Shown: positions 25,914 to 35,276 of the stretch, one piece after another
Layout: every line of letters begins with the position of its first letter
How positions within the stretch are numbered: position 1 is the stretch's first letter
Source: Lactonifactor longoviformis DSM 17459
Lineage (GTDB): Bacteria > Bacillota > Clostridia > Lachnospirales > Lachnospiraceae
Direction of reading: 5' to 3'
DNA length: 64,000 nucleotides
Assembly: GCF_900129135.1 (NCBI RefSeq)
Contig: NZ_FQVI01000014.1
Span: 53,906-117,905 of the forward strand
The notes under the pieces: generated by a model
The model's input: the letters and a program-made list of their open reading frames with translations, nothing else
Told to the model about the DNA's origin: nothing
Database searches by the model: none
Program-made: the position numbers and the translations under genes

Positions 25914-26780
25914 ATGAGTGATAGAAACCAAAAAGAGACATCGGTACTGATAGATCGGGCTGTGGAGGGAGACAGAGAGGCGCTGGAGGCATTGCTGACC
26001 CAAGTGCAGGATATGATATTCAATCTGTCCCTGCGCATGCTGGGCACTGTGCCGGACGCTGAGGACGCATCCCAGGAAATTCTAATTAAGGTAATGACTC
26101 ATCTTTCGTCTTTTCGGAAAGAGAGCAGCTTTACCACCTGGGTATTCCGGATTGCGGTGAATTATCTCAAGGATTACAGGAAAAATATGTTTTCTCATCA
26201 TCCTCTGAGCTTTGAAATATACGAGGAGGATATTGCCAGCGGAAGGGAAAAAGATATCCCTGATTTATCCCAGGGGGTGGATCGTACGGTTTTAGCGGAA
26301 GAACTGAAAATGTCATGTACAAATGTTATGCTGCAGTGTCTGGATCGGGAAAGCAGATGTATCTATATTCTGGGAACTATGTTCCGGGCAGACAGCCGCA
26401 TGGCGGGAGAGATTTTGGGAATGACACCTGAGGCATACAGGAAAAGGCTGTCCAGAATCCGGGAAAGAATGGGAACCTTTTTGAGCGAATACTGTGGTTT
26501 ATCCGGAACAGGAATCTGCAGCTGTAAAAAACGAACGGATTATGCCATAGCAACCCATCGTCTGCACCCGGAACAGCTGGAATACAAAGCTCTGGAACAT
26601 ACGGAAAGAGACATCATGCTGGAATGCAAAGAGGCGATGGAAAAAGTAGACGACTTGTCCCTGATCTTTGCAAATATGCCCTTTTACAGGACAAGCAGCA
26701 AAGCCAGCGAGTGGATAAAACGCTTTTTGAAGTCAGAGGAATTTAAAATTATCGCTGAAGCCGGGGAGGGATGCGGATGA
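25914..26780 (+). CDS. ECF-type RNA polymerase sigma factor with C-terminal extension
   Basis: The 288-residue protein has sigma region 2 (DAEDASQEILIKV, FTTWVFRIAVNYLKDYRK) and region 4 (GEILGMTPEAYRKRLSRIRE). About 95 further residues follow, containing CSCKK and a second helical part, which plain ECF factors lack. No anti-sigma gene is adjacent. The extension may regulate activity in place of one. AGGAGG lies upstream of the ATG. The gene overlaps the next by 4 nt, so both are probably co-expressed. Confidence 0.88.
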   Translation: MSDRNQKETSVLIDRAVEGDREALEALLTQVQDMIFNLSLRMLGTVPDAEDASQEILIKVMTHLSSFRKESSFTTWVFRIAVNYLKDYRKNMFSHHPLSFEIYEEDIASGREKDIPDLSQGVDRTVLAEELKMSCTNVMLQCLDRESRCIYILGTMFRADSRMAGEILGMTPEAYRKRLSRIRERMGTFLSEYCGLSGTGICSCKKRTDYAIATHRLHPEQLEYKALEHTERDIMLECKEAMEKVDDLSLIFANMPFYRTSSKASEWIKRFLKSEEFKIIAEAGEGCG

Positions 26781-27460
26781 ATACAATGCTGATACTGGAA
26801 TATCTGAGGGAATTGGAGGAGAATAACAGCAGAGAGTGGTACCATGGGCACAAGGCGGAATATCAGGCTGCGAATGGTGAATTTCTAAAACTTATTGAAG
26901 CTTTTATGCTGGAGCTGGGCAAAGAAGATGCCGGAATCCTGGACTGGGAACCGGGGAAACTGACCTTTAAGCTGGTGAGGGATACCCGGTTCAGCAAAGA
27001 TAAATCCCCCTATCTTCCTGCCTTCAGAGCTCATATATCATCGAGAGGAAAGCTGCCGGTGCCGGTGGGGTATTACCTGATGATAAAGCCAGGCTCTTCC
27101 TTTTTGGGAGGCGGATTATTTGCAGACATGTTTAAGAACGCTACCCAAATGGTAAGAAGCTATCTTGCAGAACATGGTGAGGAGTGGCAAAGTGTGCTGG
27201 ATGCGCCTGAGTTCCAAAGGTATTTTCAGGTCAAAGGGACTGCTCTGAAAAATGTTCCTCAGGGATTTGAAAAGGATCATCCCCAGGCAGAGTTCCTGAA
27301 ATATAAAAGCTGGTATCTGGAGTATCCTATTCCGGATAGGGAGTTAGAAGACGGAGAGGTGTTTCTTCAGAAGGCATTGAAGATCTACAAAGCTATGAAG
27401 CCCTTTAACTCCTTCCTGAACAAAGCTTTGAAGGATTTTGAAATGCCTGGGCGCCCGTAA
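26777..27460 (+). CDS. DUF2461-family protein
   Basis: The 227-residue protein matches the DUF2461 family (NNSREWYHGHKAEY near the start, LVRDTRFSKDKSPYLPAFRA in the core and a GGGLFADM segment). The function of this family is not established. ATG 26777 has GGAGGG six bases upstream and overlaps the sigma-factor gene; another ATG two codons earlier is less well placed. No catalytic motif is recognised. Confidence 0.85.
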   Translation: MNTMLILEYLRELEENNSREWYHGHKAEYQAANGEFLKLIEAFMLELGKEDAGILDWEPGKLTFKLVRDTRFSKDKSPYLPAFRAHISSRGKLPVPVGYYLMIKPGSSFLGGGLFADMFKNATQMVRSYLAEHGEEWQSVLDAPEFQRYFQVKGTALKNVPQGFEKDHPQAEFLKYKSWYLEYPIPDRELEDGEVFLQKALKIYKAMKPFNSFLNKALKDFEMPGRP

Positions 27461-27515
27461 GGGGTAGTATATCTTTTCTGATATCGTTTCATTTTGTTTC
27501 ATACGCATGGATTCA

Positions 27516-27545
27516 TTGACATAGGATCATTGGACGTGATAAAAT
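27516..27545 (+). promoter_or_regulatory. Probable guaB promoter
   Basis: A consensus TTGACA (27516-27521) and TAAAAT (27540-27545) are 18 nt apart. The 5' leader would be about 105 nt. I looked for a purine or PRPP riboswitch in this leader and recognised none. Confidence 0.6.
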
Positions 27546-27657
27546 AAACTATTATTTACCCATCATGAAAATGGTAATATGTGGGTTTTACAGGGCAGAA
27601 CGATGTGATACATGTGTGGGCGGAAATGAAAACGGCAGTTAGAAAAGGAGGAACAAC

Positions 27658-29151
27658 ATGGCGTTTTATTATCAGGAACCATCCAGAACTTTCAGCGAAT
27701 ATCTTTTAATTCCGGGGTACTCTTCTACAAAGTGTATTCCCTCGGAGGTCAGGCTGAATACACCCTTAGTCAGGTATGAGAAGGGCGAAAAACCGGCGTT
27801 ATCCATAAATATCCCGCTGGTTTCCGCAATAATGCAGTCCGTCTCTGATGACAGGCTGGCGGTGGCCCTTGCACAGGAGGGCGGCCTATCCTTTATTTAC
27901 GGTTCCCAATCGGTTGAAAGCCAGTCGGAAATGGTGAGGAAGGTAAAAAAATACAGAGCGGGATTCGTGGTAAGTGACTCTAACGTATCTCCTGAGATGA
28001 CTCTGCAGGATGTGCTTGATATTACAGAGCGAACCGGGCATTCCACCGTAGCCGTAACTTCAGACGGCAAACCGGGGGGAAAGCTTCTGGGGATAGTGAC
28101 TAATAAGGACTACAGGGTCAGCCGGATGGGACCGGATACCAAAGTGGGAGATTTTATGACCAGATTTGAAGATTTGGTGTATGCTGATGAGGAGACTAGT
28201 CTGAAGGCTGCCAACGATATTATCTGGGAACATAAAATAAACTGTCTGCCCCTGGTGAATAAGAAGCAGGAGCTGGTCTATCTGGTGTTCAGAAAGGATT
28301 ACGACACGCACAAGAAGAACGAGAACGAATTAATCGACGGATCCAAGAGGTATATGGTTGGCGCGGGGATTAACACAAGGGATTACAAAGAGCGGGTGCC
28401 CGCACTTCTGGATGCCGGAGCGGATGTACTCTGCATAGACAGCTCAGAGGGGTTTTCCGAGTGGCAGAAGATTACCATTGATTATATTAAGGAGACCTTT
28501 GGACCTGAGGTGAAAGTAGGGGCCGGCAATGTAGTGGATGCAGAAGGATTCCGTTTCCTGGCAGATGCGGGGGCTGATTTTATAAAGGTAGGAATCGGCG
28601 GCGGAGCGATTTGCATCACCCGGGAGCAGAAGGGAATTGGACGGGGACAGGCTACTGCCCTGATTGAGGTGGCTAAAGCCAGGGATGAGTATTACAAAGA
28701 AACTGGTATCTATATTCCGATATGTTCCGATGGAGGCATCGTCCATGATTATCACATCACTCTGGCGTTGGCTATGGGGGCTGATTTTATTATGCTGGGA
28801 AGATACTTCGCCAGATTCGATGAAAGCCCCACGAAGAGAGTGAACATCAACGGAAGCTATATGAAGGAGTACTGGGGTGAGGGAAGCGCAAGGGCAAGAA
28901 ACTGGCAGAGATATGACATGGGCGGCGATAAAAAGCTATCGTTTGAGGAAGGTGTAGATTCTTTTGTCCCATATGCCGGCAGCCTGAAGGACAATGTGAC
29001 ACTGACCTTATCAAAGGTGCGATCTACAATGTGTAACTGCGGTGCGCTTACTATACCTGAGCTTCAGAGTAAGGCTAAAATTACTCTGGTATCCTCAACG
29101 AGTATTGTTGAGGGCGGGGCCCATGATGTTATGCTGAGAGATAAGAGATAA
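27658..29151 (+). CDS. guaB: Inosine-5'-monophosphate dehydrogenase
   Basis: The 497-residue protein oxidises IMP to XMP, the committed step of GMP synthesis. Visible are the catalytic loop [20 protein letters not shown] with its active-site Cys, the IMP-binding [10 protein letters not shown], and a CBS-type insert (about 100-220) for nucleotide regulation. Length is normal. GGAGG lies before the ATG. It is monocistronic, with its own promoter and a strong terminator. Confidence 0.96.
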   Translation: MAFYYQEPSRTFSEYLLIPGYSSTKCIPSEVRLNTPLVRYEKGEKPALSINIPLVSAIMQSVSDDRLAVALAQEGGLSFIYGSQSVESQSEMVRKVKKYRAGFVVSDSNVSPEMTLQDVLDITERTGHSTVAVTSDGKPGGKLLGIVTNKDYRVSRMGPDTKVGDFMTRFEDLVYADEETSLKAANDIIWEHKINCLPLVNKKQELVYLVFRKDYDTHKKNENELIDGSKRYMVGAGINTRDYKERVPALLDAGADVLCIDSSEGFSEWQKITIDYIKETFGPEVKVGAGNVVDAEGFRFLADAGADFIKVGIGGGAICITREQKGIGRGQATALIEVAKARDEYYKETGIYIPICSDGGIVHDYHITLALAMGADFIMLGRYFARFDESPTKRVNINGSYMKEYWGEGSARARNWQRYDMGGDKKLSFEEGVDSFVPYAGSLKDNVTLTLSKVRSTMCNCGALTIPELQSKAKITLVSSTSIVEGGAHDVMLRDKR

Positions 29152-29171
29152 AGATAGAAAATTGTATGGAA

Positions 29172-29208
29172 AGGCGTCAGAGCAGACATGCTCCGGCGTC
29201 TTTTTTTT
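29172..29208 (+). terminator. Intrinsic terminator of guaB
   Basis: The arms AGGCGTC plus GAGCA and TGCTC plus GGCGTCT enclose a GACA loop with one internal mismatch and two G-T pairs. They are followed by a run of eight T. Confidence 0.9.
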
Positions 29209-29355
29209 ATGAAAATATTTTCGTGAAAGGTAATTCTTGTGGGTGAGAGGATAATCTAGTACAATGGAAAGAGCAAACGCTTTGCTGTAAATATTCGGGT
29301 ATCATCTGGGAAGTGGTCTGTGATTCAGAGAAAAGTATGAGAAGGAGCATTGGGT

Positions 29356-30426
29356 ATGGAGAACCAGGAACAGAAACATAAACGGCGTGTCCGCTATAAG
29401 GGAACACATCCAAAAAAATATAGTGAGAAATACAAAGAACTGCAGCCGGAGAAATATCCGGAAACGGTGGAGAAGGTGATTCAGAAGGGCAGTACTCCTG
29501 TGGGGATGCATATCTCCATCTGCGTAAAAGAAATTTTGGAGTTTTTTCAGATAAAACCAGGTCAGACAGGGCTGGATGCTACGCTGGGATACGGAGGCCA
29601 TACCCTGGAAATGCTGAAATGCCTGGGAGCAGAGGGACATATTTACGCTCTGGATGTGGACGCTGCGGAAATGGAGAAAACAAGAAAGCGTCTGCAGGGA
29701 ATGGGGTACGGACCTGAGCTGCTGACGATAAAACAGATGAATTTTGCTGATATTGATCAGCTGGCAGAGGAGGCCGGACCTTTTGATTTTGTACTGGCAG
29801 ATCTGGGTGTATCTTCGATGCAGATAGATAATCCGGACAGAGGGTTTTCTTTTAAAAAGGACGGGCCCCTCGATCTGCGCCTGAACCCACAAAAAGGAAT
29901 TTCTGCAGCAGAACGTCTGCAGCAGATCCAACAGGGGGAACTGGAGGGGATGCTGGAAGAAAATGCGGACGAACCCTATGCCAGGGAGATTTCAGAGGCA
30001 GTAATGCGGGAGAGAAAGAAGGGTAAGAAAATCAGCACAACGACCGAGCTCCGGCAGGTGATAGCCGGCGCGCTGTCTTTCCTGCCCCAAAACGAGAGAA
30101 AAGAGGCTGTGAAAAAGTCCTGTCAGAGGACGTTCCAGGCTCTTAGAATCGATATTAATAATGAATACGAAGTGCTGTATCAGTTTTTGGAAAAGCTGCC
30201 CGGCGTACTGGCAGAAGGCGGCCGCGTTGCTGTTCTGACCTTTCACTCCGGTGAGGACAGAATTGTAAAGAGGTCATTTAAAGAGCTTCATCGCAGGGGA
30301 ATATACAGCGAGATAGCAACAGAGGTGATTCGCCCTTCAAGAGAAGAGTGCAGTAGGAACAGCAGAGCCCGCTCTACGAAGATGAGATGGGCTGTAAGGT
30401 CGCAGAACATCGGTGAGCAGAGATGA
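29356..30426 (+). CDS. rsmH: 16S rRNA (cytosine-N4)-methyltransferase, RsmH family
   Basis: The 356-residue protein has the RsmH motifs ATLGYGGHTLEML (SAM site), FVLADLGVSSMQID and the C-terminal FHSGEDRIVK. A basic 45-residue N-terminal extension precedes the domain. RsmH methylates C1402 of 16S rRNA. It sits alone rather than with ftsL/ftsI in the usual division cluster, so it may be a second paralogue. FHSGED in place of the common FHSLED is a small deviation. ATG 29356 is preferred over a TTG two codons earlier, which is too close to GAAGGAG. Confidence 0.87.
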   Translation: MENQEQKHKRRVRYKGTHPKKYSEKYKELQPEKYPETVEKVIQKGSTPVGMHISICVKEILEFFQIKPGQTGLDATLGYGGHTLEMLKCLGAEGHIYALDVDAAEMEKTRKRLQGMGYGPELLTIKQMNFADIDQLAEEAGPFDFVLADLGVSSMQIDNPDRGFSFKKDGPLDLRLNPQKGISAAERLQQIQQGELEGMLEENADEPYAREISEAVMRERKKGKKISTTTELRQVIAGALSFLPQNERKEAVKKSCQRTFQALRIDINNEYEVLYQFLEKLPGVLAEGGRVAVLTFHSGEDRIVKRSFKELHRRGIYSEIATEVIRPSREECSRNSRARSTKMRWAVRSQNIGEQR

Positions 30427-30478
30427 TGATGCGTGCCGCTTGAAAAAAAGATAAAATTATAGAAATAGGAGGTTTCGT

Positions 30479-32473
30479 ATGAAAGAATATCCACTGAGCG
30501 AGGTGGAAGCATTTGCCTGTGAAATATTGAATAAATATTACTGTGAGTATGATGTGGAATTTCTCAATTCTACATTTGCAGAGGACATTGTGTGGATTGG
30601 AGCGGGTGAACGGCAGAAAGCAGAGGGAAAAGAGGCTGTGACCGCACATTTTAGCCAGAAAAAAAGGGATATGGCCCCTTGGGATGTGTCTTATGAAATA
30701 TATGAGACAAGGAAACTGGGGGCTGACTGCTATCTGTGCGAGGGGAGCAGCAGGATAAGATCCTGTAAAAGGACAGAGATGCTTCTGGACAATCAGCAGA
30801 GGTTTACCTTTATCTTCAGGGACAACGGAGAAAAGCTGGAAACCATACATATCCATAATCTGATGCCGTATCCGGGCGGGCAGGAGGCAGTACAGGCGGC
30901 TATCTTCAAGGTCTATCCTTTGATACTAAAACTAAATCTTACCCAGGATACGTACAGATGCTTTAGCGAGGATGAGGAACAGTTTATTGAAAAGACAGAA
31001 GGGGTGTACTCTGAACTTTACAGAAGTTCACTGCAAAGCATCCATCCGGATCACAGGGCAACCTATGCGTCGGTTCTTGCAAGAGAAAAGCTTTTGGAAA
31101 GGTTTACCCGGGGAGAGCGGGAAGTATATTTGGAGTTTCAGCAGGAAGGGACAGATGGGGAATATTTCTGGCGCTCTGTCTGTGTGATTCCCATGGAAAA
31201 TCCTTTCAGCCGGGATGTAATGGCTATGGAGCTGGTGAAAGTGCTGGATACCCAGAAAGAAAAACAGGAGGAACAGGAGCAGCTTCTCCGGGGGGCATTG
31301 CAGTCTGCCAATGCGTCCAGCCTGGCAAAGTCGGACTTTCTCTCAAGGATTAGCCATGATATCAGAACCTCCATGAACGGGATTGTAGGGATGAGTGCGA
31401 TTGGACAGCGAAACCTGACGAAGCCGGACACTGTGCTGGAATGTTTTCAGAAGATAGATGCTTCCTCCAAATATCTTTTTGACATACTGAATGATATTTT
31501 AGATGTGTCAAAGCTTGAGACAGGCAAAATGGAGCTTATCAGCCAGGGCTTCAGCCTTCAGATACTCCTGGAGGAAGTGAACCATATCATCAGCCCTCAG
31601 GCAAAGGAGCGGAAGCTTATCTATGAAGAGTACAAAAAGGGGCTGGAGGCAGAGTATTATGTGGGGGATGCGGCCAGGATTAAGCAGATTCTGATCAATT
31701 TGCTGACCAATTCACTGAAATTCACCCCTGCAGGCGGAAAGATAGTTATGAGTGTCAGACAGGAAGAAGGAAATTATGCCCCCGCCAGTCTGGAGTTTTG
31801 TATCTGTGACACTGGAATTGGAATCTCAGAGGAATTTCTTCAGAGGATTTTTCAGCCCTTTGAACGCGAGATCCCCGGGGTGATACGCGATAATCCGGGA
31901 AGCGGGCTGGGTCTTTCTATTGCCTATAGCCTGGTTCATCTGATGGGAGGTACCATTGAGGCGGACAGCAAAAAAGGAGTGGGGACACAGATCACGGTAA
32001 AACTGCCCCTTCTGCCTGTTTTAGAAGAAGAGACGCTATACGGTAAAAGCAGCAACAGCTGTTGGGAGGAAGAAGAATCAGAGGATTTTGATTTTTATGG
32101 ATATCGGGTGCTCCTTGCGGAGGACAATGAACTCAACAGAGAGATTGCCTGCACCCTTCTGGAGATGAACGGCATTGAGGTTGAGATTGCGGAGAATGGC
32201 CAGGAGGCAGTGGATATGTTTTCTGAGAACCCGCCGGGTTATTATATGGCGATCCTTATGGATATTCGCATGCCTGTTATGGATGGCTTGGAAAGTACCT
32301 GTACAATCCGTGCCCTTGATCGGGTAGATGCTCAGACGATACCAATCATTGCTATGACAGCGAATGCTTTTCAGGAGGATGAAGAGGAGGCCAGAAAAAT
32401 TGGAATGGATGGGTATCTGGTGAAACCCCTTGAGGTAGATGCAATTTTCAGAGAGCTTAGACATTACGTGTAA
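30479..32473 (+). CDS. Hybrid sensor histidine kinase/response regulator with SnoaL-like sensor domain
   Basis: The 664-residue soluble protein has an N-terminal SnoaL/NTF2-like domain (about 5-135), a PAS-like region (about 150-255), a dimerisation/phospho-acceptor domain with SHDIRTSMNGIVGM, a kinase domain (NLLTNSLKFTPAGG, DTGIGIS, GSGLGLSI) and a C-terminal receiver (acceptor Asp in LMDIRMPVMDG). No membrane segment is seen, so it should sense a cytoplasmic signal. No output regulator is adjacent. A separate phosphotransfer protein may be needed. Confidence 0.9.
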   Translation: MKEYPLSEVEAFACEILNKYYCEYDVEFLNSTFAEDIVWIGAGERQKAEGKEAVTAHFSQKKRDMAPWDVSYEIYETRKLGADCYLCEGSSRIRSCKRTEMLLDNQQRFTFIFRDNGEKLETIHIHNLMPYPGGQEAVQAAIFKVYPLILKLNLTQDTYRCFSEDEEQFIEKTEGVYSELYRSSLQSIHPDHRATYASVLAREKLLERFTRGEREVYLEFQQEGTDGEYFWRSVCVIPMENPFSRDVMAMELVKVLDTQKEKQEEQEQLLRGALQSANASSLAKSDFLSRISHDIRTSMNGIVGMSAIGQRNLTKPDTVLECFQKIDASSKYLFDILNDILDVSKLETGKMELISQGFSLQILLEEVNHIISPQAKERKLIYEEYKKGLEAEYYVGDAARIKQILINLLTNSLKFTPAGGKIVMSVRQEEGNYAPASLEFCICDTGIGISEEFLQRIFQPFEREIPGVIRDNPGSGLGLSIAYSLVHLMGGTIEADSKKGVGTQITVKLPLLPVLEEETLYGKSSNSCWEEEESEDFDFYGYRVLLAEDNELNREIACTLLEMNGIEVEIAENGQEAVDMFSENPPGYYMAILMDIRMPVMDGLESTCTIRALDRVDAQTIPIIAMTANAFQEDEEEARKIGMDGYLVKPLEVDAIFRELRHYV

Positions 32474-32487
32474 CGGTACACATCAGC

Positions 32488-33144
32488 CTATAAGATATTG
32501 TAGATCGTATTCCATACATAGCTCAGTAGAGGGGAACCAAGGAAGAAGTAAAAAAGAAAAATCAGCAGTATAGTGCAAAGTCCGGTGTATTTGAGAGAGA
32601 AACCTTCCTCCTTCTGCGTATGCATCTGAAAAAGTGTGAGTTTTCGAAAACACAACGCGAAGATTCCATAGCCGGCTGCCGCCCCCAGGGTATTCATCAG
32701 CAGATCGTCTATGTCCGTTGCCCTCCAGTTAAAAAGCTGGCTGGTTTCGATGAGCAGGGAAAACAGAAACCCTGTTATTACTGTCCGCTTTAAACTGTGG
32801 CTGCTTTTCCAGAGAACGGGAAGAGCAATCCCCACAGGCACAAAAAGAATAATGTTCATTATTAGCCCAAAGGGGCTGCCTAATCCCCAACGCAGAGGGA
32901 TGAGGTTGATTTCTTCCAGACGGATCAGAGAGTCAGCGTGGCGGCCTATGTCATTGATACCTCCGGCTCCGGTGATGGAAAATACAGCGGTCATCAGACA
33001 GGCCAGCAGCTGCCATCCAATTAGGAACCCCCAGGTCAGCTTAATGCCTTTCCGTCTGTAAAAGATACAATATCCTGCCTCAAGCAGAAGATATGGCAGG
33101 AAAAGAATCAGATAATTTTCTAATGCGTTAAATATATAAAGCAT
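32488..33144 (-). CDS. VanZ-family membrane protein
   Basis: The 218-residue protein has five or more membrane segments and the VanZ-like core: NLIPLRWG, NIILFVPVGIALPVL, SLLIETSQLFNWRATDIDD and LMNTLGAAAGYGIF. VanZ homologues are linked to teicoplanin resistance in some enterococci. In this setting (no vanA-type genes nearby) resistance cannot be inferred. ATG 33144 has AGGAGG eight bases upstream. It is convergent with the hybrid kinase gene. Confidence 0.87.
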   Translation of the reverse strand: MLYIFNALENYLILFLPYLLLEAGYCIFYRRKGIKLTWGFLIGWQLLACLMTAVFSITGAGGINDIGRHADSLIRLEEINLIPLRWGLGSPFGLIMNIILFVPVGIALPVLWKSSHSLKRTVITGFLFSLLIETSQLFNWRATDIDDLLMNTLGAAAGYGIFALCFRKLTLFQMHTQKEEGFSLKYTGLCTILLIFLFYFFLGSPLLSYVWNTIYNIL

Positions 33145-33316
33145 TTCAGTCACCTCCTGGTATATAAAAATATCACAGAAATCTTAATATGGTAGAAACA
33201 TTTTGCTTAATACTTTCTTAAACTAAACATAAGTTTAGTCTGCCAGAGAACAAAGCTGCAGATGAAAGCGAAGAAGGACTGAAAAGCCAGGTGAATGAGG
33301 AGTATGGGAGAAAAAT

Positions 33317-33381
33317 GAATGCAGAAGGAGAAGGGCGGGCGCATAATGCAATATGCGACCCGCCCTTCTCCTTCTGCATTC
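33317..33381 (-). terminator. Long perfect inverted repeat, likely terminator of the pdaA-like gene
   Basis: The 23-bp perfect arms are at 33317-33339 and 33359-33381, with a further 6-bp stem CGCATA/TATGCG inside and a loop of six. On the minus strand the stem is followed by ATTCATTTTT, so it can end the pdaA-like transcript. The stem is longer than the typical intrinsic terminators seen elsewhere in the window. Confidence 0.7.
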
Positions 33382-33400
33382 TGGATTCCTGGACGGCAGC

Positions 33401-34219
33401 TCAGCTAGAGCCGTCAATCTGATCTAAGGTCTTAAACGTATACCCCATTTCTTCCCATTTTGTGAGAAGTTCATCCATGATATCAGCGTTGGTCTTGGAA
33501 GTACTGTGGAGCAGTACTATGGCCCCTGGATGAATACGCCCAAGCAGCTTTTTATACGCTTCCTCTTTGGTGGGCTGATTGTCCTGATACCAGTCTACAT
33601 AGGCCAGACTCCAGAAAAAGGTTTTATAGCCCAGTTCTTTTGCCATCTGGAGATTGTTTACACTGTATTTTCCCTGGGGCGGCCGGTAGAACTTGGTGAT
33701 GGGTTCTCCGGTGGTCTGCTCATAGAGGGTTTCTAATTCCCCCATTTCTTTGGAGAATGCATCCATACTGGAGATTTTAGACATATCCGGATGGTGGTAT
33801 GTATGATTTCCCACAGTGTGTCCCTCCGCCACCATTCGTTTTACCAGATCCGGGCTGGTTGAAATGAAATTGCCTACAACAAAAAAGGTGGCGTGTACAT
33901 TATGTTTCTTTAATGCATCCAGGATGGGAGCTGTATTGCCGTTCTCATACCCCGCGTCAAAGGTGAGGTACAGCACTTTTTCCTCAGTATCCTCGGCGTA
34001 ATAAGCGTCATATTGCTTCAGTTCATCCATAGTGGCATTGCCGATGGGAGGTTTTCCCTCTTCGGGAAAACTAAGACCCCAGTTCCCTTCCGCTGAAGTC
34101 TGAATAGCTGCCGCCTGCCGGGAGGGAACCCTCTGTGCGATAAACCTGCCGGCAAGAAAAGCCGCCGCGAAGAGAAGGGTGATTTTTAAGAAGTTTTTAA
34201 CGAAGGTTTTATTGATCAT
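33401..34219 (-). CDS. PdaA-like polysaccharide deacetylase
   Basis: The 272-residue protein has an N-terminal membrane anchor (about 7-22) and a NodB-type domain: YLTFDAGYENG, metal ligands HTYHHPDM, FYRPPQGKYS and the C-terminal ILLH-like IVLLHST. It resembles PdaA, which deacetylates MurNAc for muramic-delta-lactam in spore cortex, or related cell-wall deacetylases. The mature domain would face outside. Neither ATG 34219 nor the TTG four codons upstream has a clear ribosome site. Confidence 0.87.
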   Translation of the reverse strand: MINKTFVKNFLKITLLFAAAFLAGRFIAQRVPSRQAAAIQTSAEGNWGLSFPEEGKPPIGNATMDELKQYDAYYAEDTEEKVLYLTFDAGYENGNTAPILDALKKHNVHATFFVVGNFISTSPDLVKRMVAEGHTVGNHTYHHPDMSKISSMDAFSKEMGELETLYEQTTGEPITKFYRPPQGKYSVNNLQMAKELGYKTFFWSLAYVDWYQDNQPTKEEAYKKLLGRIHPGAIVLLHSTSKTNADIMDELLTKWEEMGYTFKTLDQIDGSS

Positions 34220-34414
34220 AAGAATCGCCAAATAGTATTTGCTTTAAGTATATTGTGATACTTTTCAAAATATACCCATGGCAGGCGGGAAAGATGCCTG
34301 AAAATCCCATTTGCAGGTGGAAAAAAGGTGGGTCCGATGATATACTGAGAGTAAGTTTTCCCGGCAGCTGCGGAGGCTTCCGGGGCTTTTTATTTGACAG
34401 TGGGAGGATTTTAT

Positions 34415-35188
34415 ATGGTACTTTTAGAACAGGAAGACAGATATAAAATTGAGCCCTTATTTGAAGGGTGGCAGGAGACTATGATATGGTCCTGCCTTCA
34501 GGGATATATGGGAAGGGCCTGGGCGGATCGAAGGGACAACCCGACATCTGCAAGGATCATTATAGGGGACTTCTGTTTTTTTGCCGGATCTCCCAACAGG
34601 GAAATGGTGGGAAGTATGCCCAGGGACTGTTTCCCGGATGTTATCCTAATGATTCCCCAGAACAATTACTGGTCCCGGCTGATTGAAAAGGAATACAATA
34701 AAAATTATGTTGTTACCACCCGGTATGCTATAAAAAAGGAACCAGATGTCTTTGACAGAGCGAAACTTTCCGGGTACGCCCAGGCCCTGCCTTCAGGCTA
34801 TGAACTGAGAAGAATTGATAAGAGACTGTTCAGAATCCTGAACAGACAGAAGTGGTCTGCTGACTTCTGTTCACAGTTCAGCGGATGGCCGGAGTATGAG
34901 AAGCATGGGCTGGGAGTTGTAGCAGTCTATGAGGGAAATCCGGTATCGGGGGCCTCTTCCTATACGTATTATAACGGGGGCATTGAGATTGAGATTGATA
35001 CCAGACGTGATCACAGAAGAAAGGGACTTGCTTTGGCATGCGGGGCAAGGCTGATCCTGGAGTGCCTGGAGCGGGGGCTGTATCCCAGCTGGGATGCCCA
35101 TGACAAACGCTCCGTGGCCCTTGCAGAGAAGCTGGGGTACCATCTCGACAAACCTTACACGACGTATATCATTTCAGACATTAATTAG
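34415..35188 (+). CDS. GNAT acetyltransferase (PF12746-like)
   Basis: The 257-residue protein matches the two-part GNAT_acetyltran family: an N-terminal domain with FCFFAGSPN and a C-terminal GNAT core with EIEIDTRRDHRRKGLALACG (CoA loop) and SWDAHDKRSVALAEKLGY. ATG 34415 has GGGAGG seven bases before it; the open frame extends a little further upstream. The substrate is unknown. Confidence 0.85.
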   Translation: MVLLEQEDRYKIEPLFEGWQETMIWSCLQGYMGRAWADRRDNPTSARIIIGDFCFFAGSPNREMVGSMPRDCFPDVILMIPQNNYWSRLIEKEYNKNYVVTTRYAIKKEPDVFDRAKLSGYAQALPSGYELRRIDKRLFRILNRQKWSADFCSQFSGWPEYEKHGLGVVAVYEGNPVSGASSYTYYNGGIEIEIDTRRDHRRKGLALACGARLILECLERGLYPSWDAHDKRSVALAEKLGYHLDKPYTTYIISDIN

Positions 35189-35276
35189 GCGATGGCAAAT
35201 TCATATAACTTTTTCTTGCATCCGGCCCTAAAACAGTATATAGTGGATTCCGGATTACTTTTGAGGAGAGGTTATT

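Noticed and set aside
27546..27657. Possible purine-type riboswitch in the guaB leader
   Set aside because: The leader is short and no conserved aptamer core or terminator/antiterminator pair is visible.
32488..33144. Glycopeptide resistance from the VanZ-like gene
   Set aside because: VanZ-family proteins are widespread and no vanH/A/X or van regulators are nearby.
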